From: a virus
DNA: 43,297 bases
Reading direction: 5' to 3' (one strand)
IMG/VR virus record: IMGVR_UViG_3300044695_001799
Span: 1 to 43,297 of that record
Part shown: in pieces, positions 22,758-29,504 of the stretch
Position numbering within the stretch: the stretch's first letter is position 1
Layout of the letters: every line of letters starts with the position of its first letter
The notes under the pieces: generated by a model
Databases searched by the model: none
The model's input: the letters and a program-made list of their open reading frames with translations, nothing else
Told to the model about the DNA's origin: nothing
Position numbers and translations under genes: made by a program

Positions 22758-23377
22758 TGCAAACGTTTTCAAACTTCCTTAAGGAAGAAACAGAAGCTAA
22801 ACACGCAACTCTCGCATATGGTCGCATGAATCCTCCAACATCTGGTCATCTTAAAGTAATTAATAAAGTGCAAGAAGTTGCTAAAAAACAAGGCGGTGAA
22901 CATCATATGATTGTGTCACATTCTCAGGATGCTAAAAAGAATCCATTATCTGGAGAACAAAAGGTTAAACACCTTAAACGCTATGCACCTGACGCAAATA
23001 TCCGTTCATCATCAAAAGAAAATCCTACATTATTCTCACATGCTGCTGAGCTACATAAAAAAGGTGTAACGCACTTACACGTTATTGCTGGTTCAGATCG
23101 TGTATCAGAATATAAAAAGAAGTTTAAAGAATTGAATGGTAAACCAAATAAAGACGGTCATGTACCATTCCATTTTAAAAAGGTCACAGTTCATTCTGCT
23201 GGTACAAGAGATCCAGATGCTGAAGGTGATACAGGAGTGTCAGGTACAAAGATGCGTGGCCATGCTGCGAGTAAAGACTTTAAGTCATTCCGCAAAGGTG
23301 TTCCAAGCCATGTATCAGATGAACATGCACACGAATTAATGCATGATGTACGTAAGGGTATGGGCCATAACGATTAA
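22757..23377 (+). CDS. HxGH nucleotidyltransferase-like protein with capsid-targeting-like N-terminus
   Basis: A 206-residue protein starting MQTFSNFLKEE at a TAATG overlap. After the signature, TLAYGRMNPPTSGHLKVI carries the NPPTxGH form of the cytidylyltransferase/NMN adenylyltransferase motif. DRVSEYKKKF fits the substrate loop and VSGTKMRGHA near residues 160-170 fits the ISSTxxR motif that binds phosphates. The family transfers a nucleotide from NTP (as in NAD or phospholipid-precursor synthesis); the substrate here is unknown. The N-terminus suggests packaging into the head. Confidence 0.72.
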   Translation: MQTFSNFLKEETEAKHATLAYGRMNPPTSGHLKVINKVQEVAKKQGGEHHMIVSHSQDAKKNPLSGEQKVKHLKRYAPDANIRSSSKENPTLFSHAAELHKKGVTHLHVIAGSDRVSEYKKKFKELNGKPNKDGHVPFHFKKVTVHSAGTRDPDAEGDTGVSGTKMRGHAASKDFKSFRKGVPSHVSDEHAHELMHDVRKGMGHND

Positions 23378-23391
23378 CTGAAAGTAATATC

Positions 23392-23664
23392 ATGTCTACA
23401 AAACTCCAGCGCAAAAAGAAACAGCGCACTGGTTGGTATGAATTAGAGTATGAAGAATTAGCTAAACCTAAGAAAGGTCCGACTAAAAGGGCTAGCACTA
23501 GGAAATACTATTCCACGAAAGTTACATATTGTAGCATGAGAGAAGAAGAGTATTTAAACATAGCAGATAGGATAGTTGGTCTTTCTCCAGAATCACATAG
23601 AATGACTATATTAACATCAGAAGGTCAACAAGAATTCGATCAAGATGACGATGAAATAGATTAA
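23392..23664 (+). CDS. small basic hypothetical late protein
   Basis: A 90-residue protein, basic in the first half (KLQRKKKQRTGWYELEYEEL, KPKKGPTKRAS) and acidic at the end (QEFDQDDDEID). No capsid-targeting signature is present. It sits between two packaged-type proteins, 14 bases after the first, followed by a late promoter. No family was recognised. Confidence 0.65.
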   Translation: MSTKLQRKKKQRTGWYELEYEELAKPKKGPTKRASTRKYYSTKVTYCSMREEEYLNIADRIVGLSPESHRMTILTSEGQQEFDQDDDEID

Positions 23665-23680
23665 GGTTGTAACCTAAACT

Positions 23681-23806
23681 ATTATAAATAAGAGTGAACC
23701 AGTTATAAAATTTGATGGAATTGAAATAGAAGCTGTTAACTGGGACCGCTTCGTAAGATGTTCAATTCGATTATTATCACACGTGGTTAATGGGAAAATA
23801 TGTTAA
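23681..23806 (+). pseudogene. protein-like frame without a normal start codon
   Basis: A stretch after an in-frame stop at 23675 reads SEPVIKFDGIEIEAVNWDRF then VRCSIRLLSHVVNGKIC before TAA at 23804-23806. Its composition looks coding, but there is no ATG, GTG or TTG in frame; only ATT (23681) or ATA. It overlaps the late promoter at one end and the next gene by seven bases at the other. It may be a decayed gene or use a rare start. Confidence 0.3.
23683..23690 (+). promoter_or_regulatory. T4-type late promoter (TATAAATA)
   Basis: TATAAATA followed by AG, 110 bases before the basic internal protein gene at 23800. Confidence 0.65.
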
Positions 23807-24246
23807 AGTTTAAAGAATATTCGCACGAATTCGATCTTCAATTAGAGTCAATACAATTGACAGACGAAGAAGTATCTGAGCTTAATGAAGTTTTAGATAC
23901 ATCTGCTCGAATCAAAAGAAAACAACAGTTTATTCGTCGTGGCGCTCGCATTGCCATGCAACGTAAAGTACAGCAACGTAGGTTCGCTAGTCCTGAACGA
24001 TTAAAACTTAGATCAAGACAGAGGGCAAAGAACCTCTTAATAAGACGCCTTTATCAAGGCCGTTCTAGATCACAAATTCCCCTCGCCCAAAGAAAACAAG
24101 TAGATATTAAATTAGGCCGCATGAAGAATGCCGTCAATCGCTTATCTCAAAAATTAATAAAACGCGTTCGACAAGAAGATATTGCAAGAAAAACAAAAAA
24201 TAGAAACTTACCAAAATTTGATAGTAAGAGTCAAGTAGGATTTTAA
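23800..24246 (+). CDS. arginine-rich internal head-type protein
   Basis: A 148-residue, strongly basic protein. It begins MLKFKEYSHEFD, a variant of the capsid-targeting signature, then an acidic helix (LTDEEVSELNEVLD) and a long Arg/Lys-rich helical part (FIRRGARIAMQRKVQQRRF, RSRQRAKNLLIRRLYQGRSR). The LDTSARIKRK-like and R-ASPERLKLRSRQRA stretches occur in several marine T4-like phage proteins. DNA compaction inside the capsid is a reasonable inference. Confidence 0.72.
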   Translation: MLKFKEYSHEFDLQLESIQLTDEEVSELNEVLDTSARIKRKQQFIRRGARIAMQRKVQQRRFASPERLKLRSRQRAKNLLIRRLYQGRSRSQIPLAQRKQVDIKLGRMKNAVNRLSQKLIKRVRQEDIARKTKNRNLPKFDSKSQVGF

Positions 24247-24248
24247 TT

Positions 24249-25187
24249 ATGAAGCAATTTAAAGAATATCTTAAAGAAACGAGTGGTAAAGTTACATTGA
24301 CGTTTGGTCATTTCAATCCACCAAACATTGAAAACGAAAAGCTAATTAATAAAGTATATGAATCTGCAGAAGGCGGACCATATAGGATCTATACATCGCA
24401 AGAATGTGATGAACATTCTCCATTAGAGTATAGTACAAAAGTTAAATTCATGCGCAAAATATTTCCGCGTCATGCACGTTCTATAATTAGTGATTCGAAT
24501 ATCGTAGATCTGTATGGTGCATTAGATTCTTTATATGAACAAGGCTACACTAAAGTTGATTTAGTGATGCCTAATATTCCTAAAGAACTTAAAGAGCAAG
24601 TTAATAATTATAATAGATCTAGATATAATTTTAAGTCAATAGATTTTATCTCGGTTGATACACATAATATTGAACAAAAAATAATTGAAGCTGCTAAAAA
24701 TAATAACTTTGAATTGTTTGTTAAAAGTTTACCTTCGACATTAAAAGAAGGACATAAGTTATATAATGCTCTTCGTTCAGCACTTGGTTTAAAAGAAACA
24801 TTTAACTTTAGACAACATATTCAACTTCCTACATTATCCAAAGAACGCGAAGCTTATGTAAACGGAGAGTTGTTTAAAGTAGGTGATGTAGTTGAAGTTA
24901 GAGAGACTAAAGAGATTGGTCAGATTCAAAGACTCGGATCAAATTATGTAATCATTGAAACATATGAAGGCAACAAACAACGCAAGTGGTTGAAAGACGT
25001 TGTTAAAGTCGAAGAGGCAGTCATCAATCAAATGCTTGAGAAGATGGGTAATCCTTGCTGGTCTGGTTATACAATGGTTGGAACAAAAGAAAAATCAGGT
25101 AAAACAGTGCCTAACTGTGTGCCTATAAATAAGAAAAACAAAATTAAGTCTTTCAAAGAAGACTTATCAACATTTAATGGGAAATAA
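24249..25187 (+). CDS. degenerate HxGH nucleotidyltransferase-like protein with KOW-like and C-rich domains
   Basis: A 312-residue protein starting MKQFKEYLKET (capsid-targeting-like). Residues 15-30, VTLTFGHFNPPNIENE, align with the NPPTSGH motif of the neighbour at 22757 but lack the final G-H, so this copy may have lost catalysis. Residues about 200-245 (VNGELFKVGDVVEVRETKEI ... GSNYVIIE) look like a KOW/SH3-type barrel. The C-terminal MGNPCWSGYTMVGTKEKSGK ... VPNC segment is a recurrent cysteine motif of phage structural proteins. A late promoter lies near its 3' end. Confidence 0.65.
   Translation: MKQFKEYLKETSGKVTLTFGHFNPPNIENEKLINKVYESAEGGPYRIYTSQECDEHSPLEYSTKVKFMRKIFPRHARSIISDSNIVDLYGALDSLYEQGYTKVDLVMPNIPKELKEQVNNYNRSRYNFKSIDFISVDTHNIEQKIIEAAKNNNFELFVKSLPSTLKEGHKLYNALRSALGLKETFNFRQHIQLPTLSKEREAYVNGELFKVGDVVEVRETKEIGQIQRLGSNYVIIETYEGNKQRKWLKDVVKVEEAVINQMLEKMGNPCWSGYTMVGTKEKSGKTVPNCVPINKKNKIKSFKEDLSTFNGK
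25124..25131 (+). promoter_or_regulatory. T4-type late promoter (TATAAATA) inside the preceding gene
   Basis: TATAAATA followed by AG, within the last 25 codons of the upstream gene and about 60 bases before the small structural-type gene at 25190. Confidence 0.6.
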
Positions 25188-25189
25188 AA

Positions 25190-25447
25190 ATGTCAGATAG
25201 ATTAATTCAAGTATTGGGTACAGAAATAAGTCTCACCACAGCTAGTACTGTTGGCGGTGCACATGTTGTCCGCTTATACCATAGTGGTGGTTCAGATACT
25301 TTAGCAACAATTAAAGATTCTGATGCAGCAACCATCGGTACAGTTACTGTAAAAGCTGGTGAAATAATGTTTATAAAGAAAAGAGCAACTGATACAATTG
25401 CAACTGCTGCAGCAACTAAAGCAGTTTCAGTTGGTTTTGGGGATTAA
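25190..25447 (+). CDS. small virion structural-type protein
   Basis: An 85-residue, beta-rich protein with alternating Thr/Ser/Gly and hydrophobic residues (LIQVLGTEISLTTASTVGGA, TIGTVTVKAGEIMFIKKRA). Composition and late-promoter position suggest a small capsid- or tail-decorating protein. A few similar proteins occur in marine T4-like phages. It is separated by one base from the next gene's start. Confidence 0.65.
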   Translation: MSDRLIQVLGTEISLTTASTVGGAHVVRLYHSGGSDTLATIKDSDAATIGTVTVKAGEIMFIKKRATDTIATAAATKAVSVGFGD

Positions 25448-25448
25448 A

Positions 25449-26981
25449 ATGAAAACATTAAAAGAATTTTTAGAAGCACGAATGATAGCAACAGGAGATT
25501 TCAAAATCTCTGCATCTGGTCGTAAAGTACGTCGTCTAATTAAAGTTGGTGATGATGGTTATAATAAAGCCGATGATCTTGATAAAGACGGTGATGTTGA
25601 TAAAGACGATAGACGCTTAGCTAAAGAAGAAGTCGAACAGATCGAAGAAGCCACAGTCAAATCTTCTAGCTATTCTTGGGGTACAATGAAGACTGTACAT
25701 CACGGTAAAGACTTCTCAATCCCTCTTCATCCAGAACACCACAAACCAATCGCAGCATTAAAGCACGGCGAATCTCATTCATTTAAAGATGAGACTGGTA
25801 ATAAATGGAAAGCTACACGTGAAGATGATACAGTTCATTTCCACGGTGGTTCATATGGTACACAAAAGACTTCAGTTAAACATGACACTATGAAAGAGTC
25901 TGTTGAGATTACAGAAGCTGAAGAACACTTAGTTCATGTATCTGATGGTTCTAAGTATGATGAAGTCCCACACCCAAAAGATATTGAACATGTTAAGACT
26001 GGTGCAATGCATCATGGTGGTAAATGGGATGGTCATTCAGATAAAGGCGCATTCTTTAAGTTTAAATCGAAAGAAGATGCACAACACTTTGTAAGTCATG
26101 TTAAAAAATGCCCACATAGAACATGCTCAGCAGATCTACACGAGTCAACAGAACAAGTTAATGAAGCATCTGATAAACAAGATTCACGTCTATTACAGCT
26201 TGCTCGCTTAGGTTTATTAGATAAAAATGATGTAGCAATATTTAGAAATGCTATGCAAACATTTAAAGCTGATAAACAATTATCGATTAAACAACGTAAT
26301 ATGTTATTAAGCGTATATAATGATTTAGTGAATATGGTAACAGGCGATGATGCTATGTTTGCCCGCGCTAAGTTAGATGTACAAAAAGAAGATACAGATT
26401 TAGAAGAAGGCAAGCGCGGATTATGGGATAATATCCATGCTAAACGTAAAAGAATAGCAGCAGGATCTGGCGAAAAAATGCGCAAACCTGGTAGTGAAGG
26501 TGCTCCATCAAATCAAGACCTTAAAAATTCTCAAAAAGAAGAAGTACAAATCGATGAAATTTCTAAAGATACACTAGCTTCATATATTCCTAAAGCTGCT
26601 AAAGATGCACGTATTCATGGTCAAATCGCAACCGACTTTGAACATCTAGGTAAAAAAGCTAGAAAACCAGGTTCAAAAGATAATTGGAATAAATTGTCTA
26701 TGAAATATAAAGAAAAAGCATGGAAACGCGATGATGGCATATCTAAAGCTGTTGGTAAGTTAACTAAAGAAGAAACACAATCTGAAGGTTATTATAAAGA
26801 TATTGATACTAATGCAAAAGAAGACGAACGTTTAAGCGGTTCATGGAAAAAAGAAACTCCATGGCGTAAAATAAAACCAGGTTCTGATGTAGTTACTGAT
26901 AAGTCGGGAGCTAAACATACTCCTATGTCTAGAGCACGTCACTTAGCTAGAATGGCATTAAAGAAAACAGATACTAAGTAA
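25449..26981 (+). CDS. large polar internal-head-type multi-segment protein
   Basis: 510 residues from the ATG at 25449, giving MKTLKEFLEAR, a capsid-targeting-like start (an earlier in-frame TTG at 25398 overlaps the previous gene). The chain is divided by acidic linkers with [I/V/L]-x-E sites (EQIEEA, EITEAE, QVNEAS, QIDEIS), the cut rule of T4 prohead protease gp21. Near residues 40-55, DDLDKDGDVDKDDRRLAKEE resembles an EF-hand or dockerin calcium loop. Two middle segments are His/Lys-rich, and the end is basic. Probably processed internal proteins; no enzymatic motif is recognised. Confidence 0.68.
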   Translation: MKTLKEFLEARMIATGDFKISASGRKVRRLIKVGDDGYNKADDLDKDGDVDKDDRRLAKEEVEQIEEATVKSSSYSWGTMKTVHHGKDFSIPLHPEHHKPIAALKHGESHSFKDETGNKWKATREDDTVHFHGGSYGTQKTSVKHDTMKESVEITEAEEHLVHVSDGSKYDEVPHPKDIEHVKTGAMHHGGKWDGHSDKGAFFKFKSKEDAQHFVSHVKKCPHRTCSADLHESTEQVNEASDKQDSRLLQLARLGLLDKNDVAIFRNAMQTFKADKQLSIKQRNMLLSVYNDLVNMVTGDDAMFARAKLDVQKEDTDLEEGKRGLWDNIHAKRKRIAAGSGEKMRKPGSEGAPSNQDLKNSQKEEVQIDEISKDTLASYIPKAAKDARIHGQIATDFEHLGKKARKPGSKDNWNKLSMKYKEKAWKRDDGISKAVGKLTKEETQSEGYYKDIDTNAKEDERLSGSWKKETPWRKIKPGSDVVTDKSGAKHTPMSRARHLARMALKKTDTK

Positions 26982-26992
26982 GGGTTTTAGTA

Positions 26993-27331
26993 ATGTCAAC
27001 AGTAGAAAATATTAATATAGAAAGAATAACCAGATTGGAAACTCAAATGGCAGATTTAAAAGAAGATGTTGCAGCAGTTAAGTCTGATATCAAAGAGTTA
27101 CACTCTAGAATTACCTCAGGCAATAGAGAGATCATGGATAAACTCGATCAAAAGATAGATGAGTTAGCTAAATCTGATAAAGATCAACACGCCTCATTGA
27201 AAGAAACAATGGAAAATGTAAAAGAACGCGTTGATATATTAGAAAGATGGCGATGGATGATCGTAGGAGCCGCAATAGTATGTGGATATTTATTAGGCAA
27301 CACTAACTTACTAACAATATTAAGTAAATAA
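26993..27331 (+). CDS. coiled-coil membrane-anchored protein (XhlA-like)
   Basis: A 112-residue protein with a long heptad-rich helix (ITRLETQMADLKEDVAAVKS, then further E/K/L repeats to residue 85) and one C-terminal transmembrane segment (RWRWMIVGAAIVCGYLLG) with a short tail. The layout resembles XhlA-type haemolysin-related phage proteins associated with lysis, although it could also be a scaffold or tail component. The ribosome site AAGGGTTTTAGTA is weak. Confidence 0.6.
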   Translation: MSTVENINIERITRLETQMADLKEDVAAVKSDIKELHSRITSGNREIMDKLDQKIDELAKSDKDQHASLKETMENVKERVDILERWRWMIVGAAIVCGYLLGNTNLLTILSK

Positions 27332-27353
27332 CAATTTATAAAGGAAAATAAAA

Positions 27354-28481
27354 ATGAATTGGGGAATTTTCAAAACAGATTCTGTATCTGAAGCATATAA
27401 AAAGATGAAAGCTGAAGAATCATCTTGTGATAAAGATATGAAAAAAGAAGAGCTTAAAGGCAATCAACATAAGCTTGATAAAAACAAGAATGGTAAAGTC
27501 GATGCACACGATTTTAAATTATTGCGTAAAGAAGAAACAGTTGAAGAAGGTATTGATAAATCTGACATTCCAGCATATCAACGTAAAAATGATAAGTTAA
27601 CTCTTGCTGATCTTGAAAAAGAACGTACAAAAAACAAAAGCCATCCAGAAACTTTAGCTAAAAATAATGGTACAAAAAATGAATCAGCTGAACAGTTAGC
27701 TGAGATGGAATTTGATAAGAACGGTGTGTATAGACATCAAGCAAAACCTGGTGTTTACGGTGGTTCTGAAAAAGAAAAGCATGTAGTAGACACATTAGCT
27801 GGTCCTAAGAAATCAGATCTAGAAAAGATCATAGCTAAAAAGAAAATGAAGAAAGAAGACTTAGAACTCTTCAATGAGAGAGAACTAGATATGCTTATCA
27901 ATGAAGTATTATCTAAAGATGCTCCAGCTGGTAAATGGATTGGTGATTTTGTGCAATCAGATGCACCACAGTTTGCAGGTAAGTCAACAGAAAAACGTAA
28001 GCAGATGGCTTTAGCTGCTTATTACTCAGCACAAAAAAATGAATCAACAGAATACGATTCATTTTTAAGTGAAGAAGGTAACCCTAAACCGTTTATCGGT
28101 CAAGGTGCCAAGGATATTAAACATGCAAACATGAAGGATAAACAAGATGATCAAGATGTTATGGAACCTCATTCAGAAGGCGAGCAAAGCTTTGTCGACG
28201 ACCACTCCGTCCTCGTTACCGACGAGCCAAACACAGACGGAACCCCCAATGGAGCCGACAAAACCAAGCGAGCAGATGAACCAAAAGGAAAAGGTCCAGC
28301 AAGCTATGATGCCAAGGAAAAACTCGGCAAACAAGGTGCAGTCAAAGAAGCCGTCTTCAAGACAGCCGCAGGTGAAGAAATCGACACCACTCCCCAAACC
28401 AAGAAAGACGGCGACGGTAAAAAGAAATTCAGTCAGTTAAAAAAGAAAGTAGTTGCAGCAGATAGCGCTAGCAATTACTAG
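27354..28481 (+). CDS. polar, low-complexity internal-head-type protein
   Basis: A 375-residue Lys/Glu/Asp-rich protein with repeated E-E linkers (KEETVEEG, ESAEQLAEME, NESTEYDSFLSEEG) and no hydrophobic core. HKLDKNKNGKVDAHDFKLLR near residues 40-60 resembles an EF-hand loop, like one in the preceding large protein. GKWIGDFVQSDAPQFAGKS near 200 is a helical element. Codons in 28190-28425 are C-rich at the third position, unlike the flanks. A clean AAAGGAAAATAAAA precedes the ATG. Likely an internal or scaffold-type protein; unproven. Confidence 0.62.
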   Translation: MNWGIFKTDSVSEAYKKMKAEESSCDKDMKKEELKGNQHKLDKNKNGKVDAHDFKLLRKEETVEEGIDKSDIPAYQRKNDKLTLADLEKERTKNKSHPETLAKNNGTKNESAEQLAEMEFDKNGVYRHQAKPGVYGGSEKEKHVVDTLAGPKKSDLEKIIAKKKMKKEDLELFNERELDMLINEVLSKDAPAGKWIGDFVQSDAPQFAGKSTEKRKQMALAAYYSAQKNESTEYDSFLSEEGNPKPFIGQGAKDIKHANMKDKQDDQDVMEPHSEGEQSFVDDHSVLVTDEPNTDGTPNGADKTKRADEPKGKGPASYDAKEKLGKQGAVKEAVFKTAAGEEIDTTPQTKKDGDGKKKFSQLKKKVVAADSASNY

Positions 28482-28488
28482 TAGTAAA

Positions 28489-28516
28489 TAGTAAGGGAGA
28501 GATGTTCTCCCTACTA
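28489..28516 (+). terminator. hairpin between late genes
   Basis: TAGTA(A)GGGAGA (28489-28500) pairs with TCTCCCTACTA (28506-28516) with one bulged A and a GATGT loop. No T-run follows, so it may be an RNA-processing or mRNA-stability structure rather than a terminator. Confidence 0.45.
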
Positions 28517-28536
28517 AAACTTTGTCATAGGATATT

Positions 28537-28905
28537 ATGAATAGCTTTGAAAAATTATCGAGCAAGAATTTTACATTATTTGCGGCAAAAAATTACAGCA
28601 ACCCGCAGTGTATGACAACTGAAGAATTTCATGAAGATCTTCACAAGTTTAAATATATTAAAAGATTGTTTAACCGTTACGAAACAACGGGTGAATTGAG
28701 CGAACGTCTAATATTAAATCATTTGATAGTACTTTATAATGTATTTGGTATTAACTCAGCTAATCACATGATGTTCTATAAGATTGATAAAAAGAACTGG
28801 CCATTATTAAAGACATTTTTAGTCTATTTGAATTATTTGCCAGAGGATCAATATGTTGAAGTGCCTCTCGATCAAAAGGTCGTAGATGTATTAAGGAAAA
28901 TTTAA
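28537..28905 (+). CDS. conserved T4-like hypothetical protein (DUF7207-like)
   Basis: A 122-residue protein with FTLFAAKNYSNPQCMTTEEF, HKFKYIKRLFNRYETTGELS and RLILNHLIVLYNVFGINSA. This helical pattern (EF-eDL--FKYIKRL--RY ... LILNHLIVLYNVFG) is conserved across many T4-like phages; I associate it with DUF7207 but do not know a function. It precedes another conserved T4-like gene by one base, and the pair is usually near virion genes. Confidence 0.72.
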   Translation: MNSFEKLSSKNFTLFAAKNYSNPQCMTTEEFHEDLHKFKYIKRLFNRYETTGELSERLILNHLIVLYNVFGINSANHMMFYKIDKKNWPLLKTFLVYLNYLPEDQYVEVPLDQKVVDVLRKI

Positions 28906-28906
28906 G

Positions 28907-29500
28907 ATGGCATTAGTACAAAGAGCAGTAGACGTGTACTACACGTTTAGGTTTATGCGCCAATTAGTAACACCATGGAATGAAACAAAAGCATTTCAAC
29001 TTGGACTAATTGATGCAGATGGTAATAAATTAAAGAGCGCTGAAACGCCTGAAGAAAAAGATGCATATACATTATTTTTCAGATTAGTTTATAATATAAA
29101 ACGATTATTAAATAAAGTTCCGTTTGGTAAGACTAAGCTGGCTTCTTATGCTGCAGCTCTATGGCTTATTAAAGAGAATACAAATATGAGTTCTGAAGCT
29201 GTATTTTCAGGCTTCGCGCAATATGCAAAAGATTTAGGTATTGAATTAGATAATACATTAAATGAATCTAAATCTTGGATGTTAAAAGATAACAATTTAT
29301 TGCCTGGAAAATACAAGTTAGCAGAACATTGTTTGTCTCCTGCAACTGGTCAAGTTGTTGCATTTAAAGGATCTATGATCATAGTCAATGAGATGAACTC
29401 TATACCTCATGCAAAAATAGGTGATGTCAACCTATATTCTGTGTATCATCCATCTAGTAAACAACATATATACGTAACCATAGAAGATATTTACAGGTAA
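28907..29500 (+). CDS. conserved T4-like virion-region protein
   Basis: A 197-residue protein. VQRAVDVYYTFRFMRQLVTP and EEKDAYTLFFRLVYNIKRLL, then PFGKTKLASYAAALWLIKEN, match a family present in many marine T4-like phages. The C-terminal half (ESKSWMLKDNNLLPGKYKLA, then VVAFKGSMIIVNEM) appears to be a second, beta-rich domain. Function unknown to me; the linked DUF7207-like gene and late position suggest virion or assembly. Confidence 0.72.
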   Translation: MALVQRAVDVYYTFRFMRQLVTPWNETKAFQLGLIDADGNKLKSAETPEEKDAYTLFFRLVYNIKRLLNKVPFGKTKLASYAAALWLIKENTNMSSEAVFSGFAQYAKDLGIELDNTLNESKSWMLKDNNLLPGKYKLAEHCLSPATGQVVAFKGSMIIVNEMNSIPHAKIGDVNLYSVYHPSSKQHIYVTIEDIYR

Positions 29501-29504
29501 ACAA

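Noticed and set aside
26096-26485. Minus-strand 129-codon frame in the internal-protein gene
   Set aside because: The plus-strand protein is supported by its start signature and context; no other minus-strand gene exists in the window.
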